64,000 nt of DNA from Rhizobium oryziradicis (GTDB lineage: Bacteria > Pseudomonadota > Alphaproteobacteria > Rhizobiales > Rhizobiaceae): the NCBI RefSeq assembly GCF_001939045.1, contig NZ_MKIM01000027.1, forward strand, positions 372,001-436,000. Direction: 5' to 3'. The position numbers and the translations under genes were made by a program. Below are positions 14,892-23,144 of the stretch, piece after piece. Numbering within the stretch: position 1 is the first letter of the stretch; the number at the start of each line of letters is the position of its first letter. The notes below the pieces were generated by a model. The model searched no databases, had not been told where the DNA came from, and was given only the letters and a program-made list of their open reading frames with translations.

Positions 14892-15845
14892 TTACATGAA
14901 CAGCTGGGTGACGCTGCGTTGCTGGCTGTTGGCAATGTTGAGGCCAATGGTTTGCAACTGGGTCTTGACCTTTTCCGAAGACAGCTTTGTGGCTTCCTCT
15001 TCCATATTGGCGTCCGTCAGGCGGCCAATGCTGATGGTGTTGACGTCCTGAAGGTCTTTCAGGAAATCGGTGTTGGCGGAAATGGTTTTCTGCGTGGCAC
15101 CAATCTCTGCCCCGGCATTGGCCAGACCATACAGCATGGTGTTGGTGGCCGAAATCATCCCGTCAATGTCCGCGTTGGATGTGCTGTTGGAAATGGCAAT
15201 TTCCTTGGCCGAAGGCGAGGCTGGCGTCTGTGAATTGGCATTGAGAAGGTAATAATCGCTGGTCGAGCCATTGGCTGCAATGGTGGTGTAGGCACGGGTC
15301 AAAATGCCGTCATTGGCATCATTGGCGCTGGTCAGCACGCTTTTGGCCGTGTCGAAATTGGTGACATTGACGGCCAGATTGCCGCTGCTGTCAGTGCCAA
15401 CCGAGGACACCATGGATGTCACCTTCGGGCTTTCCGATGCGCCAAGCTTGAGCCAGTTCTGGCCATTGAAGCTGGAGCTGTCGGCAACAGACGTCAATTG
15501 TGATTTCAACTGGGTGATTTCAGTGTTGATAGCGTCCTTGTTGGCTCCAACGGCCTTGGACAGGATCAGCTTCGATTGAATATCAGAGACAATATTTGTG
15601 GCCTGCTGCACACCCAGCGCCGCCGTATCCGTCACGGCGGCCGACAGGCCCGTGGCATCCTCTGCGCTTGACAGCGAGAGGTTGGACGATTTCATCGTGG
15701 TGGCAATGGACCAGTAAGCCGCGTTATCGGCGGCATTATCGACCTTTTTTCCGGTTGCAACGCGTGCCTGCGTGCTTTCATAGGCCTTGGATGTGCCGGT
15801 TAGCAGCGACAGCGCCGAACTTGATGTTGCATTTACAGATGCCAT
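14892..15845 (-). CDS. flagellin
   Basis: A 317-residue flagellin of the rhizobial FlaA type. The N-terminal D0/D1 coiled-coil region (SSSALSLL...STQARVATGKKVDNAADNAAYWSIA, residues 8-48) and the C-terminal region (IGRLTDANMEEEATKLSSEKVKTQL...NSQQRSVTQLF) are conserved, and the middle is short and variable. It begins at ATG 15845 with GGTGGAG upstream; the frame extends further but with no family match. No other flagellar genes are within this window, so it is a stand-alone structural gene here. It has its own terminator. Confidence 0.93.
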   Translation of the reverse strand: MASVNATSSSALSLLTGTSKAYESTQARVATGKKVDNAADNAAYWSIATTMKSSNLSLSSAEDATGLSAAVTDTAALGVQQATNIVSDIQSKLILSKAVGANKDAINTEITQLKSQLTSVADSSSFNGQNWLKLGASESPKVTSMVSSVGTDSSGNLAVNVTNFDTAKSVLTSANDANDGILTRAYTTIAANGSTSDYYLLNANSQTPASPSAKEIAISNSTSNADIDGMISATNTMLYGLANAGAEIGATQKTISANTDFLKDLQDVNTISIGRLTDANMEEEATKLSSEKVKTQLQTIGLNIANSQQRSVTQLFM

Positions 15846-16043
15846 GCTGATCTCCACCCACGGTACGATACTCAAAACAGACCCGCCGCCGGACCCGGAA
15901 ATTCCTGATGCTGATTGGTTTTGGCAGATGCCAGAAGCAATCATGTAAGTTATCTATAATGTACGAGCTATTACAACCTGCTTGATACAATCACTAACAA
16001 TTTAACGATCCGGGCAAAATGCCCGACAATTCGAATATGCGCA

Positions 16044-16304
16044 TTAATCTGCAGAAGAAAGACGCCGCATGGTAAATTCGATGCGTTCGTCATCAAGGCG
16101 TCGCCAGCTTTCAATTTCAGTCCAATAGGCTGCACGCGGGAATGCGTCAAACCATTCTCGGGCTTTTACACGGGCATCTTCACGGCTCAGGCAAAACGTC
16201 TCTCGAATGAAGGCAGGGTTATGCGCGCCTTTTTGCCCTTGGCGATAGCGATCAATCTGACGTTTCAACCCATCAAGCGGGGGGCGAGGAAGCTTTGTGG
16301 CCAT
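16044..16304 (-). CDS. small conserved hypothetical protein
   Basis: An 86-residue soluble protein rich in Arg (RPPLDGLKRQIDRYRQGQK...REDARVKAREWFDAFPRAAYWTEIESWR). I use ATG 16304, preceded by AGGATATGATGTC; an upstream in-frame ATG at 16361 is possible. Composition and codon use look like a real gene, and the C-terminal aromatic segment is ordered. I recognise no domain. It stands alone between the flagellin promoter region and a repeat element. Confidence 0.6.
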   Translation of the reverse strand: MATKLPRPPLDGLKRQIDRYRQGQKGAHNPAFIRETFCLSREDARVKAREWFDAFPRAAYWTEIESWRRLDDERIEFTMRRLSSAD

Positions 16305-16377
16305 GACATCATATCCTGTTCCAACTCCACCATAAAACAACTTCGGGTATTTTTCCAGCACTCCATATTTAAGAGTT

Positions 16378-16484
16378 CTAGAGTGTGTCAGGGAAAAAGT
16401 GGAATCCGGTTTTCCCGATCAGACAAACGAAAACAAGAAAATTTAGAGTCTGTCTGGTTCAATCTGAACCGGACAGACTCTAAA
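16378..16484. repeat. two-part palindromic intergenic element, family B (complete copy)
   Basis: Part 1 (16378-16428) is CTAGAGTGTGTCAGGG...GTGGAATCCGGTTTTCCC...AGACAAAC. Part 2 (16442-16484) is a 20-bp-arm palindrome, TTTAGAGTCTGTCTGGTTCA and its near-exact complement. The same two parts occur at 61671-61775 and, inverted, at 41657-41764; a half copy is at 32789-32839. Confidence 0.88.
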
Positions 16485-16570
16485 TCAATTTTCGCGTTCT
16501 GGCGCATCAATGGCAGACCTGTTATTTGCTGCGATCAAAATTCGCCGAGATGACGACAGGGAGAATGCAT

Positions 16571-17485
16571 ATGGAACGTCCTGTTTTGCCAAAGGGCCTG
16601 CCCGACGATATTGAAACCAAAAAGGCTACTGCCCGCGCATGGTTTGAAAACCTGCGAGATCAGATTTGCGCCTCCTTTGAAGCGTTGGAAGACGAATTAT
16701 CCGGCCCGCTCAGTGACCGTGAACCGGGGCGTTTTGTGCCCAAGGACTGGCAGCGCGAGGAAGGCAAGGGCGGCGGTGGCCGCATGTCGATGATGCATGG
16801 TCGGGTGTTTGAAAAGGTCGGCGTGCACACATCCACTGTTTATGGTGAGTTTTCGCCCGAGTTTCGCAAGCAAATGCCCGGTGCCGAAGAAGACCCGAGC
16901 TTTTGGGCCTCGGGCATTTCGCTCATTGCTCATCCGTGCAATCCCAATGTGCCCGCCGTGCATATGAACACCCGCATGGTGGTCACCACCAGCCAATGGT
17001 TTGGCGGCGGGGCGGATTTGACACCGGTGCTGGATCGTCGCCGCACACAAGAGGATGCCGATACGGTTGCCTTTCACGCAGCCATGCAGGCCGCGTGCGA
17101 TGCCCACCCGGATGTTGCGGATTATGCGCGCTATAAGGCGTGGTGTGAGGAGTATTTCTTCCTGCCCCACCGCAATGAAGCGCGCGGCATTGGCGGCATT
17201 TTCTTTGATTGGCTGCATGCGGGCGAAAAGCTGGACCGCTGGGATGTGAATTTTGCCTTTGAACAAGAGGTGGGTCGCCAGTTTCGCGATATTTACCCGC
17301 AATTGGTACGGCGCAATTTCAACACGCCCTGGACTGATGCCGACCGCGAAGAGCAATTGGTGCGCCGGGGCCGCTATGTCGAGTTCAATCTGCTTTATGA
17401 CCGTGGAACGATCTTTGGCCTGAAGACGGGCGGCAATGTCGAATCAATTTTGTCGTCCATGCCACCGCTGGTGCGCTGGCCTTGA
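16571..17485 (+). CDS. hemF: oxygen-dependent coproporphyrinogen III oxidase
   Basis: HemF converts coproporphyrinogen III to protoporphyrinogen IX with O2 during haem synthesis. The 304-residue protein shows family hallmarks: [18 protein letters not shown] (abbreviated, residues 57-75), HMNTRMV (about 136), [10 protein letters not shown] (about 147), [18 protein letters not shown] (about 198-215) and the C-terminal [24 protein letters not shown] region. ATG 16571 has AGGGAG 8 nt upstream; ATG 16565 is too close. Monocistronic, with a weak hairpin at 17523-17545 after the stop. Confidence 0.96.
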   Translation: MERPVLPKGLPDDIETKKATARAWFENLRDQICASFEALEDELSGPLSDREPGRFVPKDWQREEGKGGGGRMSMMHGRVFEKVGVHTSTVYGEFSPEFRKQMPGAEEDPSFWASGISLIAHPCNPNVPAVHMNTRMVVTTSQWFGGGADLTPVLDRRRTQEDADTVAFHAAMQAACDAHPDVADYARYKAWCEEYFFLPHRNEARGIGGIFFDWLHAGEKLDRWDVNFAFEQEVGRQFRDIYPQLVRRNFNTPWTDADREEQLVRRGRYVEFNLLYDRGTIFGLKTGGNVESILSSMPPLVRWP

Positions 17486-17522
17486 TGTCTCATCTGCGCC
17501 ATTTCAGAACGCATAAGGAATA

Positions 17523-17545
17523 AAACCCCTCGATTTCGAGGGTTT
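17523..17545 (+). terminator. possible weak terminator after hemF
   Basis: AAACCCCTCGA-tt-TCGAGGGTTT forms a 10-bp stem with one bulged C; the T-run after it is only three bases, so termination would be partial. Confidence 0.45.
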
Positions 17546-17680
17546 GTGCGCCTAAGAGACACCGTTATGTGCTATTTTAGTTAAGGAGATGCTGTTTTAT
17601 TGGCATCCATAAAAGATTTAACATTGGTTTAATTCTCTTCTGTGTTACACTTAAGACACAGATCAAGGAGGAGGATTGCA

Positions 17681-17953
17681 ATGGTTGCCATGAACAGCAT
17701 GCCCATCCCCACACAACCTGACGGTTTCGAGAGATCGCTTGATACCGTTGAGTTGATCGATCGTATGGCGCATGATTTGAAAGCGTCCAGCGATGCGGAT
17801 CTGCCCCATTGCTACTTTGTGGAGCAGGCGAAACTTCGTTTGGCGGGTGTACACACCCGTGAACGCGCCGCCAATGATGCGGTGAGGACGGTGAGCAAAA
17901 ACATCGTCAATGGACCAAGCTCGGTCTTTTATGCTTGGGCTATGCCTGAATAA
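17681..17953 (+). CDS. small hypothetical protein
   Basis: A 90-residue soluble protein starting at ATG 17681 directly behind a very strong ribosome site (AAGGAGGAGGA). Recognisable order only: VELIDRMAHDLKASSDADLPHCYFVEQAKLRLAG (helical) then RERAANDAVRTVSKNIVNG. No known domain. A repeat element begins 2 bp after its stop codon. The strong ribosome site makes it a likely real gene. Confidence 0.65.
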   Translation: MVAMNSMPIPTQPDGFERSLDTVELIDRMAHDLKASSDADLPHCYFVEQAKLRLAGVHTRERAANDAVRTVSKNIVNGPSSVFYAWAMPE

Positions 17954-17954
17954 T

Positions 17955-18060
17955 GCATCGGACCGAAAAGTGGACGCCGGTTTTCGGACAATCCGATGCG
18001 CAGCAAAAATCAAAGCATCGGACCGAAAAGTGAGTGCCGGTTTTCGGAAAATGCGATCAA
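17955..18060. repeat. tandem GCATCGGACCGAAAAGTG palindromes (family C)
   Basis: Two copies: 17955-17999 (GCATCGGACCGAAAAGTGG...CCGGTTTTCGGACAATCCGATGC) and 18014-18060, joined by GCAGCAAAAATCAAA. The first copy is the closest relative of the sequence inserted in bufB at 8590-8635. Confidence 0.85.
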
Positions 18061-18129
18061 CAGATCAGGCGTAGCCTTTGACGTCAAAACCCTCTGCGCT
18101 GGAATGATTCCAGCGCAGCCATGAATGCG

Positions 18130-18182
18130 CACGTTGTGAGGAGTAAGGTGCGCTGTAGCACTTTATATTTGCTGCATGACAT
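18130..18182. repeat. partial GCGCTGTAGCAC...CTGCAT element
   Basis: Sequence GTTGTGAGGAGTAAGGTGCGCTGTAGCACTTTATATTTGCTGCATGA resembles the left half of the family D repeats near 31770 and 35890. It supplies the sequence just before the DUF1059 ribosome site. Confidence 0.5.
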
Positions 18183-18196
18183 GAAGGAGAATGACC

Positions 18197-18400
18197 ATGA
18201 AACAGTTTGAATGTGGCGCACTTGTGCCCGGTTGTGAATGGCATACCCGCTCCAACGAGGCCGCAGAGGTGGTTCACCGCGCGGTCGAGCACATGCGCCT
18301 CGTGCATGGTGAAACGCTTATTCGCGAAAATCTTATCTATAATATCAAGTTGCGGATTGTTGACACTGCCGACCCGCAGCCCGCTTGGCAGGCAGCTTGA
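18197..18400 (+). CDS. DUF1059 small protein
   Basis: A 67-residue DUF1059 protein with the family Cys/His set: FECGALVPGCEWHTRS (Cys, Cys, His) and HRAVEHMRLVHG. The spacing resembles a small zinc-binding fold. AAGGAGA at 18184-18190 fits ATG 18197 better than the in-frame ATG 18191. Function is unknown in the family. It stands alone between a repeat and the convergent cca gene. Confidence 0.8.
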   Translation: MKQFECGALVPGCEWHTRSNEAAEVVHRAVEHMRLVHGETLIRENLIYNIKLRIVDTADPQPAWQAA

Positions 18401-18502
18401 TTGGGTCACAGGTGCATCGATTGTATTGATCGATCTCGATCCCGCCATTTCTCATCCTCAGGGCTGTGCCTGAGGATGAGGTTGAGAAAATCCAAATGAT
18501 TA

Positions 18503-19765
18503 TCAGGATTCAGATGCGTGCTTTTCTGCGAGGCGCGCTAGCAACGTGTCGCGGCTGAGAGTGAAATTCGCCTGCACCCACACGGCTTCCAGGTCGTTCA
18601 GCATCTCGCCAACCTTCGGGCCGCCGGCAATGCCCAAGGCCATCACATCGCCGCCATTGAGCGGAAAGGCTGGCTTTTCAAAGGCCTCTGCGCGCTGCAA
18701 CAGACGCGAGAAGCGCGCCGTTTGCGCCATGGCCTCAGTGTCTCCCTCCGCCTTGCTGCGCGCATTGGCAAGCGACAAGCGAAGTTGCGCGATAATGCCC
18801 GCCTTGCCATGGTGATAGAGCAGACGGTCCAGCGCCAGTTCGCCGGTGCTGTCGGCAATTTTCGGAGCGCTCACAAAGTCTTGCAAAAACTGCGCTTCCT
18901 GTCTGGAGAGTTTGAGGCGCGCACTTAAGCCTTTCATGCGCTCCGCATCGTTGGGCACCATGGCGATGAGGCGCAGCAAAGGGTCTGGCTGCCAGCCAAG
19001 GGCGGTTTGGGTGGCAATCAGGCCGGGCAGGGCGTCAATGCCCCATTTTTCGGTTTCTGGCAAAATGGCGCTCAATACGCCCGCCTGGCGCATCCAAAGC
19101 AGCGCACGGCCCGGATCTTTGGCCGACAGCAATTTCTTGATTTCGCTCCATACCCGCTCAGCCGAGAGCTGCCCGAGGTGATCTCGTGCGGCGGCACAGG
19201 CGCGAAGGCCATTGGCATCGGGCCTGCCACGGCCATACCAGGCAAAAAAGCGAAAGAAGCGCAAAACCCGCAGATAATCCTCAGCAATGCGGCTATGTGC
19301 ATCGCCAATGAAGCGTAATGTTGCGGTTTCAATATCCGCTTTGCCGCCCACCAGATCAATGATTGCGCCGTCCTTATCGGCATACAGCGCATTAATGGTA
19401 AAATCGCGCCGCTCGGCATCTTCCTGCCAATCGGTGCCAAAAGCCACCTCGGCATGGCGGCCATTGGTGGCCACATCGCGGCGCAAGGTGGTGACTTCAA
19501 AGGGCTTGCCATCGACAATCAGGGTCACGGTGCCATGGTCTATGCCGGTTGGCACAGCTTTGATTTTGGCATTCTCTGCCCGCTCCATGACCTCGGTGGG
19601 CAAAAGCGTTGTGGCCAGATCAATATCGCCAATCGGCTCGCCCAACAGGCTGTTGCGCACGGCACCGCCCACCACGCGGGTTTCACCACCCTCTGCATTC
19701 AGGAGTGTGAGGACGCGGCTAAGCGATGGCTCTTGAAACCAAGGCTGATCGGCAACGGAGTTCAT
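18503..19765 (-). CDS. cca: CCA tRNA nucleotidyltransferase / poly(A) polymerase family
   Basis: A 420-residue class II nucleotidyltransferase that adds or repairs the tRNA 3' CCA end. The head domain has the metal-binding signature VGGAVRNSLLGEPIGDIDLATT (residues 37-58), followed by the ALYADKDGAIIDLVGGKADI region, the RIAEDYLRVLRFFRFFA neck motif and an alpha-helical body. Alphaproteobacterial genomes commonly carry this form beside a Nudix gene. Its ATG overlaps the stop of the upstream Nudix gene by 4 bp, so DUF1285-nudL-cca is one operon. Confidence 0.92.
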   Translation of the reverse strand: MNSVADQPWFQEPSLSRVLTLLNAEGGETRVVGGAVRNSLLGEPIGDIDLATTLLPTEVMERAENAKIKAVPTGIDHGTVTLIVDGKPFEVTTLRRDVATNGRHAEVAFGTDWQEDAERRDFTINALYADKDGAIIDLVGGKADIETATLRFIGDAHSRIAEDYLRVLRFFRFFAWYGRGRPDANGLRACAAARDHLGQLSAERVWSEIKKLLSAKDPGRALLWMRQAGVLSAILPETEKWGIDALPGLIATQTALGWQPDPLLRLIAMVPNDAERMKGLSARLKLSRQEAQFLQDFVSAPKIADSTGELALDRLLYHHGKAGIIAQLRLSLANARSKAEGDTEAMAQTARFSRLLQRAEAFEKPAFPLNGGDVMALGIAGGPKVGEMLNDLEAVWVQANFTLSRDTLLARLAEKHASES

Positions 19766-20400
19766 GTGTAAAGCCTTTCATACAGCGTGCGCAGGATGCC
19801 TGCGGTAATGCCCCATATATGGTGTGGGCCATAGGGCATTTCATAAAAATGCCGATAAACGCCATCGCGAAACAGTTTGCTGCCGCGACGGTGATTGGCG
19901 GGGTCCATCAAAAATGCCAGCGGCACATCAAACACCTCTGCCACTTCATCCGGGTTGGGGGTCAGCGTAAAGCCGGGTTGCACAATGGCCAAAACCGGCG
20001 TGATGCGAAAACCGGTGGCGGCCAGATAATGGGGCAGACGGCCAACGGTTTCAACAAAGTGCGATTCAAGGCCAATTTCTTCACGGGCTTCACGAAGGGC
20101 TGCGGCTTCCGGGCTTTCATCGTCGTCATCAATGCCGCCGCCGGGAAAGGCGATCTGGCCGGAATGCTTGCGCAATTTATCGGTGCGCTGGGTGAGGATA
20201 ATGCGCGGTGCATCGCCGTCATTGATCACCGGCACCAGCACCGCGGCATCTTTCAGCCGCATGCCCTCCAACAAGGGCAGAAGCTCGGCGTTGAGCGCGT
20301 GGTCGCCATGGTTGCGCCAAGCCTCCATCAACGGTGCGCCGCTTTGGCGCTGGGCGCGGGCTTTGAAATCATCGGCGGTAAATTCGGCTCTGGTGCTCAT
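19762..20400 (-). CDS. Nudix hydrolase, CoA pyrophosphatase-like
   Basis: A 212-residue Nudix enzyme. The Nudix box GGGIDDDDESPEAAALREAREEIGL (G-x5-E-x7-REUxEExGU pattern) sits near residues 87-111, and the upstream LTQRTDKLRKHSGQIAFPGG is the CoA-pyrophosphatase (NudL/YeaB, UPF0035) extension. It likely cleaves CoA and derivatives. It is coupled to both neighbours by 4-bp overlaps (ATGA), in the order DUF1285, nudL, cca. Confidence 0.9.
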   Translation of the reverse strand: MSTRAEFTADDFKARAQRQSGAPLMEAWRNHGDHALNAELLPLLEGMRLKDAAVLVPVINDGDAPRIILTQRTDKLRKHSGQIAFPGGGIDDDDESPEAAALREAREEIGLESHFVETVGRLPHYLAATGFRITPVLAIVQPGFTLTPNPDEVAEVFDVPLAFLMDPANHRRGSKLFRDGVYRHFYEMPYGPHHIWGITAGILRTLYERLYT

Positions 20401-21014
20401 GGGGAGGTGCGCTCCAAAAGGGCGGCGTCCATGACAGGGAAGATGGCCCCGCCGGAGCGAATGGCAAACATCTCGCGCCCCTCAATCTCGATCACCTCAC
20501 CTTGCGCCAGAAGATCGTAAGCGACCGCGCGTGACACCAGCGCTTGCAGCCGCCCGCGCACCGAAAGATAAGGTTTGAGCTGCTCATTGTCGTTGGTAAA
20601 GGTGAGCGGATGGTCGGCTCCGGCCTCAATCACATCGCCCACATTGGTGCGAAAGGTCAAAAGTGGTGCGCCGTTTTGTGCGCTCACCGTCATCTCGACA
20701 GCAAGGAAATGGGCGTCCTGCACCCGGATGCCAACTTTTTCCACAGGTGTGACGAGATAGGTTTTGCCGTCATCGTCTTTACGCAACACAGTGGAAAACA
20801 GCCGCACGAGGGGCGCGCGACCAATGGGTGTGCCCATATAAAACCATGTGCCGTCTGCTTTGATTTCCATGTCAATATCGCCACAAAAGGGCGGATTCCA
20901 GTGATCAACGGGAGGAAGACCAGCCTTGCCGCCAGCGGTCTGTTCGCTTGCGCGTGCAATCATGGCGGCCAGATCCGCAGCATTTTCAGCTTTATTGTCT
21001 TTGTCGGCTGCCAT
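20397..21014 (-). CDS. DUF1285 protein
   Basis: A 205-residue DUF1285 protein, first gene of the DUF1285-nudL-cca operon. Typical segments: PPVDHWNPPFCGDIDMEI...GTWFYMGTPIGR (about 33-63), LVRLFSTVLRKDDDGKTYLVTPVEKVGIRVQDAHF, and a C-terminal YLSVRGRLQALVSRAVAYDL. The ATG at 21014 is used rather than one 75 bp upstream. The family has an all-beta fold with no established activity. Divergent from the MoxR operon. Confidence 0.88.
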   Translation of the reverse strand: MAADKDNKAENAADLAAMIARASEQTAGGKAGLPPVDHWNPPFCGDIDMEIKADGTWFYMGTPIGRAPLVRLFSTVLRKDDDGKTYLVTPVEKVGIRVQDAHFLAVEMTVSAQNGAPLLTFRTNVGDVIEAGADHPLTFTNDNEQLKPYLSVRGRLQALVSRAVAYDLLAQGEVIEIEGREMFAIRSGGAIFPVMDAALLERTSP

Positions 21015-21170
21015 GTTTATGTCCCGGTTTTCAACGTAATAGCTGTATGACACGAGATAGTGGTTTGAAACGCGCTTGTCAGCCGCCATACGGGTAATAA
21101 GTTATAGAAAGATTGTGCTGCACGGCAGCGGGATCGATTCGGATCAAAGACTGAGCCAACGGAGAACGCC

Positions 21171-22184
21171 ATGGGCATGATCACCACCACGGACACCGCG
21201 CTCGATGAGAAGGCCATGATTGCCAGCGCCGAAAAGGCGTTGAGCGAGATCGCCGATGTGCGCCGCGAGGTCTCCAAGGTTATCTTCGGCCAAGAACAGG
21301 TGGTGGAAAGCACGCTTCTGGCCATTCTCTCCGGCGGCCATGCGCTGCTGGTGGGCGTGCCGGGCCTTGCCAAAACCAAGCTGGTCACGACCCTTGGCAC
21401 GGCGCTGGGGCTGGATGCCAACCGCATTCAGTTTACGCCCGATTTGATGCCCTCGGATATTCTTGGCACCGAAGTGATGGATCAGGATGAGCATGGTCGC
21501 CGCTCGTTTCGCTTTGTCAAAGGCCCGGTGTTTGCACAATTGCTGATGGCCGATGAAATCAACCGCGCCAGCCCGCGCACGCAATCGGCGCTGTTGCAGT
21601 CGATGCAGGAATATCACATCACCATTGCCGGGCAGCGCTATGATCTGCCTGCCCCTTTCCACGTGCTGGCCACGCAAAACCCGCTGGAGCAGGAAGGCAC
21701 CTATCCGCTGCCGGAAGCCCAGCTTGACCGCTTTTTGCTGCAAGTGGATGTCGGCTATCCAGAACTTGCCGCCGAGCGGCAGATTTTGCTCGACACCACC
21801 GGCATCAGTGACAGCCACGCCAGTTCGGTGCTGGATGCCGAGCGTTTGCTCAGTATTCAACGCTTGATCCGCCAAATGCCGGTGTCGGAAAGCGTGGTGG
21901 ATGCGATTTTGTCGTTGGTGCGATCAGTGCGTCCGGGTCAGGGCAATGCTGAGACCGACAAGCATGTGGCTTGGGGGCCGGGTCCACGCGCAGGGCAAGC
22001 CTTGATGCTGTGTGCCCGTGCCCGTGCGCTGTATGAGGGCCGATTGGCTCCCTCGATTGATGATGTGCATGCGCTGGCAGAACCCGTGTTGCAACACCGT
22101 ATGGCGCTGAGTTTTGCAGCGCGCGCCGAAGGCATGGCTGTGCGCGATGTCATTGCCGCCTTGGTCAAACAGAACAAAGCATAA
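21171..22184 (+). CDS. MoxR-family AAA+ ATPase
   Basis: A 337-residue MoxR AAA+ ATPase. Walker A is GVPGLAKTK (62-70), Walker B LLMADEINRASP (about 124-135), sensor 1 LATQNPLEQEGTYPLPEAQLDRF and sensor 2 GPGPRAGQAL. The ribosome site GGAG precedes ATG 21171. It heads a four-gene operon with DUF58, DUF4159 and another large membrane protein; MoxR-DUF58-membrane-protein systems act as chaperone assemblies for metal- or membrane-linked proteins and envelope stress. The client protein is unknown here. Confidence 0.93.
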   Translation: MGMITTTDTALDEKAMIASAEKALSEIADVRREVSKVIFGQEQVVESTLLAILSGGHALLVGVPGLAKTKLVTTLGTALGLDANRIQFTPDLMPSDILGTEVMDQDEHGRRSFRFVKGPVFAQLLMADEINRASPRTQSALLQSMQEYHITIAGQRYDLPAPFHVLATQNPLEQEGTYPLPEAQLDRFLLQVDVGYPELAAERQILLDTTGISDSHASSVLDAERLLSIQRLIRQMPVSESVVDAILSLVRSVRPGQGNAETDKHVAWGPGPRAGQALMLCARARALYEGRLAPSIDDVHALAEPVLQHRMALSFAARAEGMAVRDVIAALVKQNKA

Positions 22185-22199
22185 GGAGACGGTGGCAGC

Positions 22200-23144
22200 G
22201 TGGCAGCAATAGGACAGATCGTCGAGAAAACCCCGACCGGGGACGGTCTGGCCCGTGCACGTCAGCGCGCAAGCCTGATCCCCGATTGCATGGTGGAAGC
22301 CAAGCGCATTGCCAACACGGTGATTTCAGGATGGCATGGCCGCCGCAAGCGCGGCATTGGTGAAAATTTCTGGCAGTTTCGTCCCTATGCTGACGGCGAA
22401 AGTCTGGCCGCCATTGATTGGCGACGCTCTGCGCGGGATGACCAACTCTATATCCGCGACCGCGAGTGGGAGGCCGCCCACACCGTTTGGCTCTGGGCTG
22501 ATTTTTCGCCTTCCATGATGTTTAAATCCAAGCTTGGCACAGTCTCCAAGGAAAGCCGTGCCTTGGTGCTGATGCTGGCGCTTGCCGAGATTTTGGCCCG
22601 CTCCGGCGAGCGCATTGGCTGCCCCGGCATTTTGGAGCCTATTGCGGCGCGCAATGCCGCTGAGCGGCTGGCAACGGCCTTGATGCATGCGGAGGAAAAT
22701 GCCGCGTTTTTGTCGGGACTACCCCAGACGGGGATGATCCGTGGGGCAAGCGACATCGTGCTGATTGGCGATTTTCTCGATGATGCAGATCGGATTATGG
22801 ATAGCATCACGCCCTTGTCGCGGCGCGGTTTGCACGGCCATGTGATTGAAATTGCTGATCCCGCCGAAGAGCTGTTTCCCTATGCGGGCCGCACCGAATT
22901 TACCGATCCTGAAACCGGCGAAAAGCTGGTGTCGGGCCGCGCCGAAACCATTGGCGATGATTATCGCCGCGCTTATCTCGCCCGTCGCGAGGCTTTGGGG
23001 CAGGGGCTAAGACGTCTCGGCTGGAGTTTTACCCATCATCTGACCGATCATCTGGCATCTGAAGCTTTGGCATCGGTGCATATGCATTTGTCCGGTGTGC
23101 CGCAAAATACCCATCAAAACGCGCATAGGGGGGGAGGGCTGTGA
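22200..23144 (+). CDS. DUF58 protein partner of MoxR
   Basis: A 314-residue DUF58 protein. The signature region RRKRGIGENFWQFRPYADGESLAAIDWRRSARDDQLYIRDRE is visible in parts near residues 47-90 (GENFWQFRPY, DWRRSAR, RDREWE). The rest has a VWA-like layout with VLIGDFLDDADRIM. It starts at GTG 22200 after AAGGAG, 15 bp behind moxR, and its stop overlaps the next start. It probably acts with the ATPase on shared membrane partners. Confidence 0.9.
   Translation: MAAIGQIVEKTPTGDGLARARQRASLIPDCMVEAKRIANTVISGWHGRRKRGIGENFWQFRPYADGESLAAIDWRRSARDDQLYIRDREWEAAHTVWLWADFSPSMMFKSKLGTVSKESRALVLMLALAEILARSGERIGCPGILEPIAARNAAERLATALMHAEENAAFLSGLPQTGMIRGASDIVLIGDFLDDADRIMDSITPLSRRGLHGHVIEIADPAEELFPYAGRTEFTDPETGEKLVSGRAETIGDDYRRAYLARREALGQGLRRLGWSFTHHLTDHLASEALASVHMHLSGVPQNTHQNAHRGGGL

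Noticed and set aside
19726-20520. Long plus-strand frame opposite nudL and cca
   Set aside because: It is the antisense of two well-recognised genes with conserved motifs; its composition (His/Gly/Ala-rich) is a typical shadow.
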